Assembly: GCF_007655135.1 (NCBI RefSeq)
Contig: NC_045128.1
Coordinates: 17,004,230 to 17,068,229, forward strand
DNA length: 64,000 bases
From: Punica granatum
Taxonomy: Eukaryota; Streptophyta; Magnoliopsida; Myrtales; Lythraceae
Direction of reading: 5' to 3'
Part shown: in pieces, positions 51,601 through 62,517 of the stretch
Position numbering within the stretch: position 1 is the stretch's first letter
Layout: each line of letters begins with the position of its first letter
Position numbers and translations under genes: made by a program
Notes under the pieces: model-generated
What the model was told of the DNA's origin: nothing
Seen by the model: the letters and a program-made list of their open reading frames with translations, nothing else
Databases searched by the model: none

Positions 51601-54600
51601 GTGCATTGCGGAAATAAAGGTGCACTGCGTTCCTGAGAAGGTGCACGCCAATTAAAGTGCATTGCGGAAATAAAAGGTGCACTGCGTTCCTGAGAAGGTG
51701 CACGCCAATTAAAGTGCATTGCGGAAATAAAGGTGCACTGCGTTCCTGAGAAGGTGCACGCCAATTAAAGTGCATTGCGGAAATAAAAGGTGCACTGCGT
51801 TCCTGAGAAGGTGCACGCCAATTAAAGTGCATTGCGGAAATAAAAGGTGCACTGCGTTCCTGAGAAGGTGCACGCCAATTAAAGTGCATTGCGGAAATAA
51901 AAGGTGCACTGCGTTCCTGAGAAGGTGCACGCCAATTAAAGTGCATTGCGGAAATAAAGGTGCACTGCGTTCCTGAGAAGGTGCACGCCAATTAAAGTGC
52001 ATGCGGAAAATAAAGGTGCACTGCGTTCCTGAGAAGGTGCACGCCAATTAAAGTGCATTGCGGAAATAAAGGTGCACTGCGTTCCTGAGAAGGTGTGCAC
52101 GCCAATTAAAGTGCATTGCGGAAATAAAGGTGCACTGCGTTCCTGAGAAGGTGCACGCCAATAAAGTGCATGGGCATTGCGGAAATGAAGGTGTGCATTG
52201 CGGGCATGCGTGAATGCCTTCCTGAGAAGGTGCACGCCAATTAAAGTGCATTGCGGAAATAAAGGTGCACTGCGTTCCTGAGAAGGTGCACGCCAATTAA
52301 GTGCATTGCGGAAATAAAAGGTGCACTGCGTTCCTGAGAAGGTGCACGCCAATTAAAGTGCATTGCGGAAATAAAAGGTGCACTGCGTTCCTGAGAAGGT
52401 GCACGCCAATTAAAGTGCATTGCGGAAATAAAAGTGCACTGCGTTCATGAGAAGGTGCACGCCAATTACAGTGCATTGCGGAAATAAAGGTGCACTGCGT
52501 TCCTGAGAAGGTGCACGCCAATTAAAGTGCATTGCGGAAATAAAAGGTGCACTGCGTTCCTGAGAAGGTGCACGCCAATTAAAGTGCATTGCGGAAATAA
52601 AGGTGCACTGCGTTCCTGAGAAGGTGCACGCCAATTAAAGTGCATTGCGGAAATAAAAGGTGCACTGCGTTCCTGAGAAGGTGCACGCCAATTAAAGTGC
52701 ATTGCGGAAATAAAAGGTGCACTGCGTTCCTGAGAAGGTGCACGCCAATTAAAGTGCATTGCGGAAATAAAGGTGCACTGCGTTCCTGAGAAGGTGCACG
52801 CCAATTAAAGTGCATTGCGGAAATAAAGGTGCACTGCGTTCCTGAGAAGGTGCACGCCAATTAAAGTGCATTGCGGAAATAAAAGGCACTGCGTTCCTGA
52901 GAAGGTGCACGCCAATTAAGTGCATTGCGGAAATAAAAGGTGCACTGCGTTCCTGAGAAGGTGCACGCCAATTAAAGTGCATTGCGGAAATAAAAGGTGC
53001 ACTGCGTTCCTGAGAAGGTGCACGCCAATTAAAGTGCATTGCGGAAATAAAGGTGCACTGCGTTCCTGAGAAGGTGCACGCCAATTAAAGTGCATTGCGG
53101 AAATAAAAGGTGCACTGCGTTCCTGAGAAGGTGCACGCCAATTAAAGTGCATTGCGGAAATAAAAGGTGCACTGCGTTCCTGAGAAGGTGCACGCCAATT
53201 AAAGTGCATTGCGGAAATAAAAGGTGCACTGCGTTCCTGAGAAGGTGCACGCCAATTAAAGTGCATTGCGGAAATAAAAGTGTGCACTGCGTTCCTGAGA
53301 AGGTGCACGCCAATTAAAGTGCATTGCGGAAATAAAGGTGCACTGCGTTCCTGAGAAGGTGCACGCCAATTAAAGTGCATTGCGGAAATAAAAGGTGCAC
53401 TGCGTTCCTGAGAAGGTGCACGCCAATTAAAGTGCATTGCGGAAATAAAGGTGCACTGCGTTCCTGAGAAGGTGCACGCCAATTAAAGTGCATTGCGGAA
53501 ATAAAAGGTGCACTGCGTTCCTGAGAAGGTGCACGCCAATTAAAGTGCATTGCGGAAATAAAAGGTGCACTGCGTTCCTGAGAAGGTGCACGCCAATTAA
53601 AGTGCATTGCGGAAATAAAGGTGCACTGCGTTCCTGAGAAGGTGCACGCCAATTAAAGTGCATTGCGGAAATAAAGGTGCACTGCGTTCCTGAGAAGGTG
53701 CACGCCAATTAAAGTGCATTGCGGAAATAAAGGTGCACTGCGTTCCTGAGAAGGTGCACGCCAATTAAAGTGCATTGCGGAAATAAAAGGTGCACTGCGT
53801 TCCTGAGAAGGTGCACGCCAATTAAAGTGCATTGCGGAAATAAAAGGTGCACTGCGTTCCTGAGAAGGTGCACGCCAATTAAAGTGCATTGCGGAAATAA
53901 AGGTGCACTGCGTTCCTGAGAAGGTGCACGCCAATTAAAGTGCATTGCGGAAATAAAGGTGCACTGCGTTCCTGAGAAGGTGCACGCCAATTAAAGTGCA
54001 TTGCGGAAATAAAGGTGCACTGCGTTCCTGAGAAGGTGCACGCCAATTAAAGTGCATTGCGGAAATAAAGGTGCACTGCGTTCCTGAGAAGGTGCACGCC
54101 AATTAAAGTGCATTGCGGAAATAAAGGTGCACTGCGTTCCTGAGAAGGTGCACGCCAATTAAAGTGCATTGCGGAAATAAAGGTGCACTGCGTTCCTGAG
54201 AAGGTGCACGCCAATTAAAGTGCATTGCGGAAATAAAGGTGCACTGCGTTCCTGAGAAGGTGCACGCCAATTAAAGTGCATTGCGGAAATAAAAGGTGCA
54301 CTGCGTTCCTGAGAAGGTGCACGCCAATTAAAGTGCATTGCGGAAATAAAAGGTGCACTGCGTTCCTGAGAAGGTGCACGCCAATTAAAGTGCATTGCGG
54401 AAATAAAGGTGCACTGCGTTCCTGAGAAGGTGCACGCCAATTAAAGTGCATTGCGGAAATAAAGGTGCACTGCGTTCCTGAGAAGGTGCACGCCAATTAA
54501 AGTGCATTGCGGAAATAAAGGTGCACTGCGTTCCTGAGAAGGTGCACGCCAATTAAAGTGCATTGCGGAAATAAAGGTGCACTGCGTTCCTGAGAAGGTG

Positions 54601-56435
54601 CACGCCAATTAAAGTGCATTGCGGAAATAAAGGTGCACTGCGTTCCTGAGAAGGTGCACGCCAATTAAAGTGCATTGCGGAAATAAAGGTGCACTGCGTT
54701 CCTGAGAAGGTGCACGCCAATTAAAGTGCATTGCGGAAATAAAGGTGCACTGCGTTCCTGAGAAGGTGCACGCCAATTAAAGTGCATTGCGGAAATAAAG
54801 GTGCACTGCGTTCCTGAGAAGGTGCACGCCAATTAGAGTGCATTGCGGAAATAAAGGTGCACTGCGTTCCTGAGAAGGTGCACGCCAATTAGAGTGCATT
54901 GCGGAAATAAAGGTGCACTGCGTTCCTGAGAAGGTGCACGCCAATTAAAGTGCATTGCGGAAATAAAGGTGCACTGCGTTCCTGAGAAGGTGCACGCCAA
55001 TTAAAGTGCATTGCGGAAATAAAGGTGCACTGCGTTCCTGAGAAGGTGCACGCCAATTAAAGTGCATTGCGGAAATAAAAGGTGCACTGCGTTCCTGAGA
55101 AGGTGCACGCCAATTAAAGTGCATTGCGGAAATAAAGGTGCACTGCGTTCCTGAGAAGGTGCACGCCAATTAAAGTGCATTGCGGAAATAAAGGTGCACT
55201 GCGTTCCTGAGAAGGTGCACGCCAATTAAAGTGCATTGCGGAAATAAAGGCACTGCGTTCCTGAGAAGGTGCACGCCAATTAAAGTGCATTGCGGAAATA
55301 AAGGTGCACTGCGTTCCTGAGAAGGTGCACGCCAATTAAAGTGCATTGCGGAAATAAAAGGTGCACTGCGTTCCTGAGAAGGTGCACGCCAATTAAAGTG
55401 CATTGCGGAAATAAAGGTGCACTGCGTTCCTGAGAAGGTGCACGCCAATTAAAGTGCATTGCGGAAATAAAAGGTGCACTGCGTTCCTGAGAAGGTGCAC
55501 GCCAATTAAAGTGCATTGCGGAAATAAAGGTGCACTGCGTTCCTGAGAAGGTGCACGCCAATTAAAGTGCATTGCGGAAATAAAAGGTGCACTGCGTTCC
55601 TGAGAAGGTGCACGCCAATTAAAGTGCATTGCGGAAATAAAGGTGCACTGCGTTCCTGAGAAGGTGCACGCCAATTAAAGTGCATTGCGGAAATAAAGGT
55701 GCACTGCGTTCCTGAGAAGGTGCACGCCAATTAAAGTGCATTGCGGAAATAAAAGGTGCACTGCGTTCCTGAGAAGGTGCACGCCAATTAAAGTGCATTG
55801 CGGAAATAAAAGGTGCACTGCGTTCCTGAGAAGGTGCACGCCAATTAAAGTGCATTGCGGAAATAAAGGTGCACTGCGTTCCTGAGAAGGTGCACGCCAA
55901 TTAAAGTGCATTGCGGAAATAAAAGGTGCACTGCGTTCCTGAGAAGGTGCACGCCAATTAAAGTGCATTGCGGAAATAAAGGTGCACTGCGTTCCTGAGA
56001 AGGTGCACGCCAATTAGAGTGCATTGCGGAAATAAAGGTGCACTGCGTTCCTGAGAAGGTGCACGCCAATTAGAGTGCATTGCGGAAATAAAGGTGCACT
56101 GCGTTCATGAGAAGGTGCACGCCAATTAGAGTGCATTGCGGAAATAAAGGTGCACTGCGTTCATGAGAAGGTGCACGCCAATTAAAGTGCATTGCGGAAA
56201 TAAAGGTGCACTGCGTTCCTGAGAAGGTGTACGCCAATTAAAGTGCATTGCGGAAATAAAGGTGCACTGAGTTCCTGAGAAGGTGCACGCCAATTAGAGT
56301 GCATTGCGGAAATAATGGTGCACTGCGTTCCTGAGAAGGTGCACGCCAATTAAAGTGCAGTGCGGAAATAAAGGTGCACTGCGTTCCTGAGAAGGTGCAC
56401 GCCAATTAAAGTGCACTGCGGAAATAAAGGTGCAC
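21611..56435. repeat. Satellite array, 56/57-bp monomer, about 615 copies
   Basis: Head-to-tail monomers in one orientation over 34.8 kb. Each monomer has three segments that start alike: GGTGCACTGCGTTCC... (21 bases), GGTGCACGCCAATTAAA (17) and GTGCATTGCGGAAATAAA (18). Two length forms are mixed throughout, with AAATAAAGG (56) or AAATAAAAGG (57). Copies from 21.6 to 41.7 kb are nearly identical. Small indels cluster at 41.7-53.3 kb, and substitution variants concentrate toward the right edge. The last unit ends GGTGCACGAAG at about 56435. Long open frames across it are artefacts of 57 being divisible by three. The true length is unknown because of the N gap. Confidence 0.97.
46780..46879. 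other. Assembly gap of 100 N inside the satellite
   Basis: Exactly 100 N with satellite monomer on both sides. A round 100 is normally a placeholder for a gap of unknown size, so the array is probably longer than shown. Confidence 0.98.
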
Positions 56436-57771
56436 GAAGTAAATGCAAACGCTGAGGAGTTGTGTGAGGTGTGGAAGGAATCATTGTGCTTCCTCCATCA
56501 CTGAGCTTGTCCGTGTTACAATCGATGTGGTGGCAAAATGCTTCGTTACTTGCCAACTGATTGCGATGCAACTGAGTGCCTGGAGTGCTGTTCTGAAGAT
56601 TCTCCTCTTGGGTTGAGATTGTCACCCGTCACATGAAGTAGAGATGAATCGATCTTGGGGAGATATCTTCCAAGGAGCGTTGATTTGTCGGAGGCAAGCG
56701 TTGATGTTGGGACGAAGTCATTTCACTGAAGCCTTACCTCTGTGGCAGTGATGTGTTTGATCTGCCGAAAGCCGGGCTCGCCGCCAGGCGGTTACCTATT
56801 GGGCTGCCGGAAACCGACTTTGCTGCTGAGGAATGATTGTGCTTTGTCGGAGGCCAGCTCTGCTGCTTGGGCGGTCATGCTTTGACCTGCAAGAAGTTCG
56901 CCGAAAGTTGGCGTCTTGTATTGCAAGACTCGAGCTCTAAGACAGAGCGCCTACATATCCCGTGGAACTAGGAATCAGAGTCTGTCGTAGTTTATGCTGT
57001 TTGCAGTACCTGTGATCCTGACATTACTAGTAAATCATGTTAGAAATACTAACAAGTAATGGACACAGGTAAGCATGAAAATGTTGTTGCGACACGCAGA
57101 TCTTCAGTTTTGGGTCACCTAAACAACCCATGAAGATTTTTGTTTTGACAGTATAAGTAGGTCCCGTTCTCGGAGGCTAGATGCGAGGCCTCCAGGGGCT
57201 CCCGTTAGCTATGTATTGTGCATATCGAGACTTCCTCAACGATGCCCTAGCAATTCTATCGTTTGTTCAACGCGCCCGTCGGCTTTGAACCCTTTTCAAT
57301 AGGGTACAGTAGGGCGGCTGCATTTGCAACCCGCTTGGGGATTTCTGTTCAGATTTGGTCAGACCGAGTCTGACCATTTTCAAAGCGTTATGACTAAACC
57401 CCGGAGAGGAATGTCTGGGATTTTGGCTCTGTGGTAGCCTGTTAAAGGGCGGTTGTGACCCGTTTGGAGTTAAGCAAAGACAAGAGGAAAGAGAAAGCTT
57501 GGGAAGCACGTTGCTCCAGGCTAAAAGGATACACGGGTTCACGCCTGCAGCGAGATGTACCCCCATATTCCTTCGTCCTACTGTTGTGTAGGTTGTACCG
57601 AACTGCTTGGATGGCATGCTCGGTTTGCCCACTATGCTTGAGAAGGAATCCTTCGCGCTGGATGGTTGAGCTGTGTTGGAGGGCTGATCGAGGATCATGT
57701 TGAAAAAGATAACCAGGCCACTTTCCTTGGGGATCCCTTGTCCGCACGATGTGTGAGGAACCAGGGGGTCA
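56436..57771 (-). other. LTR B, distal U3 without genes
   Basis: Noncoding. From about 56900 it is colinear with 7800-8674 of LTR A (shared landmarks: TGCAAGACTC, ATCAGAGTCT, ATTACTAGTAAATCA, GCATGAAAATGTTGTTGC, CAGATCTTCAGTTT). The 56436-56900 part has no clear counterpart in LTR A. A 182-residue minus-strand frame at 57267-57815 crosses the LTR start and has no counterpart in A. Confidence 0.6.
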
Positions 57772-57793
57772 TTTTTTATCCATCTCTCGTTTA
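57772..57793 (-). other. Candidate polypurine tract of element B
   Basis: Minus strand AAACGAGAGATGGATAAAAA lies directly before a TG that would open the 3' LTR. LTR A has a close match at 8675-8695. A second purine run, AAAAGGAGAG at 57855-57864, is an alternative, so the LTR start could be shifted. Confidence 0.4.
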
Positions 57794-57951
57794 ACTCTCC
57801 TTTTGTTACGGTCACCTACCTCGGGGCCGCACCTCTCAACCTAAAGGGGAAGAGCTCTCCTTTTGCCACAACCGCCCCGAAGGATTTCCGGTCATGCCTC
57901 TCTTTTACCCTAACTTTTGCCTAGGCCGCCCCTAAAGGGGTTTTCGACCTA
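57791..57951 (-). repeat. Imperfect short repeats in the 3' UTR of element B
   Basis: Three diverged blocks of about 50-60 bases, starting near 57791, 57851 and 57899. Each has a CTTTTG(C/T) motif followed by a CGGGG/CCCC-type block on the plus strand. The third block matches element C's 3' UTR in reverse complement. Tandem repeats in the 3' UTR are common in Tat elements. Confidence 0.45.
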
Positions 57952-58138
57952 GAGGGCTCGATTCTTTTATCTCTCGAGTTTGCAAGGGCGAAGGGTTCGA
58001 AGGATTCAACCTCCGAGTGCATTGTGTTATGTCTCTGTCGAGGAATTGTGTTTGCTGCTCCCCCTTTTTGTCGGGGGTTTGTTGATTTCTTAGGATTAGC
58101 GACGCCGGAGTTTTAAATCTCGGCGGTGCCTTGTTTTG

Positions 58139-58214
58139 TTCATTGGCAGGTTTTTCCTGCATCTTTTCTCTCTCTCTTCATTGGCGGGTTTTTCCCGCTT
58201 CTTTTCGCTCTGTT
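58139..58214. repeat. Two 38-bp tandem units
   Basis: TTCATTGGCAGGTTTTTCC at 58139 and TTCATTGGCGGGTTTTTCC at 58177, followed by similar CTTTTC-rich tails. It is minor and inside element B. Confidence 0.6.
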
Positions 58215-58590
58215 TTTTTTCCTTGCAGCTGGGGTTTGTTTTGTGCCCCGTGTCTTTGTTTGAAACTCCTCGACTTTGTATCGCCGAGGCCACTTTGGTG
58301 TGTTTCGCCTCGTGGAGACTTGTTGTGTGTTGCTAACTCTATTTTGTGAGGACCGGCTTTCTTGGAAGTTTGACTCCCGTGCACTCGAAAGTTGAACTTC
58401 GTGTCATTTTCCCTTGCAATCTCTTCAGGTGAATTCCCCTATTGTCTAGAAGGAAAATACAAATTTTCCCTAGGGAATCAGTGGCCGGAGTTGTCTTGAT
58501 GCTTGTTGTGGAGGAGGCCTGGACTTAACGCAAATGACCAGGAGCGTTCCAACGTCACTTGCTGGAGTGACCCACGATGGCGACCTCGGG

Positions 58591-58754
58591 GCGAACTTCA
58601 ACCAGGGAGGCCCAGTGTACGTCGCTTGCCGAGGTTGTGTTGGCGCGAACTTCAACCGGGGATGCCCCAGTGTACGTCGCTTGGAAAAGTTGTGCTAGTG
58701 CGAACTTCAACCGGGGATGCCCCAGTGTACGTCGCTTGGAAATGCTTTTCGTGG
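58591..58754. repeat. Three 54-55 bp tandem units
   Basis: Units start with GCGAACTTCAACC at 58591, 58645 and 58700 and share CCAGTGTACGTCGCTTG. The period is close to that of the satellite monomer, but the sequence is unrelated. Confidence 0.85.
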
Positions 58755-60041
58755 GTGGATGATGTCCGAGGTGGTCTCGGTGCAAGCGTTGAACGAGAAT
58801 GCCCTGGTCTTTTATCGTCGATGTGACTTGTGGTGGGCGGTTTGTCCAACTGTCGCCCCTGGCCGTCTCATGTCGTCAATGTCAACTGAAATCGTTGCGT
58901 TGATGGCATAAGGCTCGCTCAGTTGTTTTTGTCTTTAGCTTTGTAGGGGGTACCTCCGTGCCGAGCCCCTTCCCTGTCAAAGTATAAGGGAGGAGGCTCG
59001 AGAGGAGTTCTCGGAAAGGCGTGAGCCTGTGCATCATTCTTCGCCTGTGACCGGTGTGTCCCTGTAAAAGATGATAAAGAAGATGGTGTGTTAGGCGACT
59101 GTGCGGTGGAGTATGCGGTAAGAAATATGGGGTGGACCCATGGGAAAAATCCCTTTTGTCCCGCACCCATGGGGTGTCGCGTGTGGATGACATTTGTTTC
59201 CGGGAACGTAATCATCACCACTCTGGAGTGGTTAGACCATGACTGAGGTCACATAAGCATGTTTTCCCTAATTGCGAGTAGGCATGCGCAGCCGTCCTAG
59301 GGAAGGCTCAAGAAGCCGGGTCCCACGAGGACAGGTGAGTCGAACAGGTCCAACAGAACTGATAGGGCGTCTTCGAGACTGTCCTAATGCTCCATTGAAG
59401 GATTTGTTCATGTCGGGAGCCCATTTGTGGGAATGCATTTGAATGAAAGCAACAGAGAGTTTAAAGAAAACTGCGCGTGTTGCCCCAGTGTTTAGTCGGT
59501 GACCACAACGGAGGTGGATGAGATCCATTCTTTGATCGGAGGCATGACCGTGCTGGTCTGCGATCGAGAGTTGGGTCATGCTCTGTTTGTGGAGCTGTCA
59601 CTTTCTGTCTTTGCAGTTGAAGGATTAGACTTGCTCCTCGGAGTATCGCTTGGATGAATTTGAATCCAAGTCGATTTTGGATTTCAGATGAGCTTGTGGT
59701 GGTTTGGGCTGCCTTCTTGTTGAGAATTTCCTGCAATGGGAAAAGAAAACAATGAAGGAGCATGAACCGTTCAGCATTTCAATGCAAGAGTATAGGGAAG
59801 CGATCTGGCCTGGTAGGTGTCGTGCGAGCACACCGAGAGACATGCATTGACACGTTGAGCAGGCATGTATGAGTTGGTGTGAACATGCTTAGACATGTGT
59901 GAGGCGCGCTCGATCGCTGGTAGATGCGCTGGGTCACGCGGAGGGATGTGCGTCCGATCACGCAGTGACACTCTCTGTTAGGAAGAAGTTAGAGTTGGTT
60001 AACTTCGCCTGGGAAGGTTGATCGGCCATCGGGCCACAGTT

Positions 60042-60228
60042 CGTCTTGCTGTGGAGGAAGGATGAAGGCCGCGAGTGGCCTGCCCACGAAAGTGGGCACG
60101 ACTTGCCTATCGTGCGGGGTGGGTGGCCGGGCTGGACGGCCTCTGGTCATAGCACGTCTCGCCATGGAGAGGTGAAGACCGCAAGTGGTCTACCCGCGAA
60201 GGTCGGCACAACTTGTCTATCGTGCGGA
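60042..60228. repeat. Two diverged copies of a 75-bp block
   Basis: 60042-60117 and about 60154-60228 share the order CGTCT, ATGGAGAGG/GTGGAGGAAGG, GAAG(G/A)CCGC, CTATCGTGCGG. The spacing is about 112 bases. It lies in the noncoding part of element B. Confidence 0.6.
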
Positions 60229-60445
60229 AATGCGTTGTAGCCGCAAGACAATAAATATATCAAATGTATGCAATGCGTGGGTTTTGAAAGCTAATGCTGT
60301 CGTTCGCATTGATTCAAAGAGTTTAAAATACAATGCAGTTTGGAAAATAAATCCTTAAGTCGATCTTCCATCCCGCTCGGGGCACAAGTGAACATTGCCA
60401 CGGAAAACACCAATTCCGGGCGAAAGCCTAGTGGAGATATCTATC

Positions 60446-61935
60446 CTAAGATGGGTGGGGACCTCCATGGGTCCTCTTCTTGGACCTTTCCAAGGTAGCG
60501 TTCGCACGTGCCAACTCCTGATCACGTCTTTGTAACTCGGCGCGTGCTTGGGCGAGCTCCCTTTGAAGCTAGCGCTGATCGATGAGTTGCTCATCTTTCT
60601 CGGCGACCTCCCAACGAAGGCGGTCCCTCTCAGACCTGAGGCTAGTGAGTTCCGCTTGGACGGCGATGCTCGAAGTTGAGGGTGCCCCATATGGTGTGCT
60701 ATCCTCAAGTTGTGGAGAGTCGGTGGAATCTTCGTGTACTAACGAACTCCGTCGGTAGAAACGGAGGATGTACTCTTCCGTAGCCTGAAAATCCCGTTCA
60801 TCCTGAGTAGGGTGTTCGGGAAAGTAAGGTAGCTCTGTGACCGCAGTGCGCCATGCGGATAGGACCTGTTGGATATCACTTTGGCAATCTTCGGACGTCT
60901 GATCCTCCCGCCAAGTGTGTTCGAACCTAATTCGTGCCGTGTCCTCGGGGACTGTCTGTAGGCTACCAAACTGCCTCATTACTCGCGACGGGAAGTAAGT
61001 GGTGGATCCCGCATGGCTCAAAAGTGGGATTCCGTTAAAATCATGGCATCTAAGGGCCATGGGTCCGGGTGGCATCCACGCGGCACGCCACTTAAAGCCC
61101 TTGGGTGATATTTCACGAAAAATTTTGATCCACTCGGAAACCTTGCGTTCTTCCACGTGCACTAAAGGTAGTAACCGGGAAATGATCGACTCTGAGTGGT
61201 TGAAAAACAGAACTGGGGGCACGAGGCCAAAGGGGCTTGCGTGGCTCTGTAGCCAAATTTGCAAAAGAATTGGGGACCCCCTCAACCTTCGATCAGCTGT
61301 TCGCGTAACGCGGTCGAGCGACCGAATGGTCTCAGCCACTAGGGCTACCTCGTACCCGCGGCCTCCGACCACTTGGAGGATGACGCTAGCCAAAGCTGCG
61401 TCGATGCGATCGACTGCGCTAGGGAATAAAAGGGTTCCAAAAATAAGGAGAAAACGGCATGACATAAGTTTGCTTGAAAAATGTCCCCTCGAACCTCGCG
61501 TGCTTGTGATTTGATAAAGCAGAGAAGTTTCGTGGTTACTATCTCAGTGCCTCCGGAGTATGCAAGTTCGGCATGCAGTTGAGATCTGTGCACCCTGAGT
61601 AGGCGCGAGACTAAGAACAATCGAGTAGTACGGAGGTTAGGCTCCACAATGCCGTGGGAAATAGCAGTCCTACCAATGAGGGTCCGATACTCCTCAATGA
61701 TAGGCGTAAGCTCTGTACCCTGAATGTTGAAGACCGCATGGGTTGGATCCCAGAACGTCACAGCTGTTCCTAGGAAATTCCAATCTACTCGGCGTGTGGA
61801 GAGCATGGGCACATCTCCGACGAAGGAAGTGATATAGTTTCGGTCAATTTGACGCAAGCTGGTCCATATGTGACTGATCTGCTCAAGCGGTGGCGTGATT
61901 CTGTCGAGGCGCAGAAAGGAAGCCGAATGCGACAT
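60446..61935 (-). pseudogene. ORF1 of a Tat/Ogre-like element (DUF7745-like), frameshifted
   Basis: It starts at ATG 61935, about 560 bases after the primer site, and runs leftward. The N-terminal part (61935 to about 61450) has WDPTHAVFNI and TPIIEEYRTLIG; the rest (from about 61440) has LLFPSAVDRIDAAL, VAETIRSLD, LLQIWLQSH and SRVMRQFG. These match the motif order I remember for plant DUF7745 proteins. The two halves are in different phases, so a one-base indel lies within about 61436-61456, in a T-rich run. The C-terminus (from about 60650) is a charged coiled coil. A TAG at 60569-60571 stops it, but the heptad-like pattern continues in phase to TAG 60446-60448, so the first stop is probably premature. 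Full length would be about 496 residues. The role of Ogre ORF1 is unknown. Confidence 0.75.
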
Positions 61936-62496
61936 CCCTTACCAAGATGTAAAGAAGATCAGCTTAGGACTCATCAATGCGAATGACACCCTAATTTTGA
62001 AAACTGTATGATGCGTGAGTGCGAAAAATAAATGCCCACGGCTTAATAAAATTACAAGGTACATGTACACCGCTCTTGAAATGGAAAAGACTCAAGTGGC
62101 TCGCAGGCTGACTCGATAGACTGCTGCCGGAGTCGGGTAGAAGGCTTGCATGGAAGCATAGCACGATGCATGGTTCAGTGCTATAGGGACCGTGCTACCT
62201 AGGGATGGGGGCCCCCGACTCAAGGGTGTCAATTCCTTGAAATCGGGCGGGATTCTTTTCAAGGCCTAAACGACAGTCGAACTGTGCGTCGTACCCCTAC
62301 TTCGAACCCCTATCTAACCTGGGTTGCCTATAATCGGTCGTGGGACGCGACCCATAGGTACCTAGTGCTAGCGTGATATGCAATGCAAGTGCTTTTAAAT
62401 AAAAGTGCGTAAAGTAGATAAACGGGAAATGTACTGAAAGCGGTAAATAAACATGCAAGCAAAGCAAACGGGTCGAGCCTGAACCCACTAAGTATT
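61936..62496 (-). other. 5' leader of element B
   Basis: Noncoding stretch between the primer site and ORF1. I see no upstream frame of note on the minus strand that is not a shadow of LTR sequence. Confidence 0.55.
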
Positions 62497-62514
62497 TCCC
62501 CAGCGGAGTCGCCA
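62497..62514 (-). other. Primer binding site, tRNA-Arg type
   Basis: The plus strand TCCCCAGCGGAGTCGCCA ends in CCA like a mature tRNA 3' end, so the minus strand is TGGCGACTCCGCTGGGGA, three bases after the LTR end. From memory plant tRNA-Arg(ACG) ends in CCCCAGTGGAGTCG plus CCA, one mismatch away. A tRNA-Arg primer is typical of Ogre/Tat elements. This fixes the orientation of element B. Confidence 0.8.
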
Positions 62515-62517
62515 AGC

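Larger units (their letters stand above)
15728..57771 (-). mobile_element. 3' LTR of element B, about 42 kb including the satellite
   Basis: The outer end TGTACGGACC at 15728 equals the inner end of the right LTR at 62518. It is colinear with the 7.1-kb LTR A on both sides of the satellite, which shows that the array lies inside the LTR and not between two elements. The start near 57771 follows a purine-rich tract and is uncertain. Without the array the LTR would be about 7.2 kb, close to LTR A. With a transcription start near 19565, U3 would be about 38 kb and R plus U5 about 3.8 kb. Confidence 0.65.
57952..60445 (-). other. Noncoding internal region of element B, gag and pol absent
   Basis: About 2.5 kb between the ORF1 end and the 3' UTR, where an autonomous element would carry gag-pol. 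No frame longer than about 110 codons has a recognisable gag, zinc knuckle, protease, RT or integrase motif on either strand. It holds three small tandem repeats listed separately. It may be the scar of a large deletion or the normal body of a non-autonomous family. Confidence 0.6.

Noticed and set aside
21611..56435. CRISPR array
   Set aside because: Monomers are contiguous with no unique spacers, no cas genes are present, and the context is plant retrotransposon DNA.
15728..57771. Reading the array as the 3' UTR of the plus-strand element C
   Set aside because: The primer site and ORF1 next to the matching LTR end at 62518 are on the minus strand, and C's own 3' UTR block is found inverted at 57905-57975. 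The LTR end at 15728 therefore belongs to a separate minus-strand element.
57267..57815. 182-codon minus-strand frame
   Set aside because: It crosses the predicted polypurine tract and LTR start, and the colinear region of LTR A has no such frame. No recognisable domain.
62497..62514. tRNA gene fragment
   Set aside because: Only the 18 bases complementary to a tRNA 3' end are present, placed at an LTR end. This is a primer binding site.
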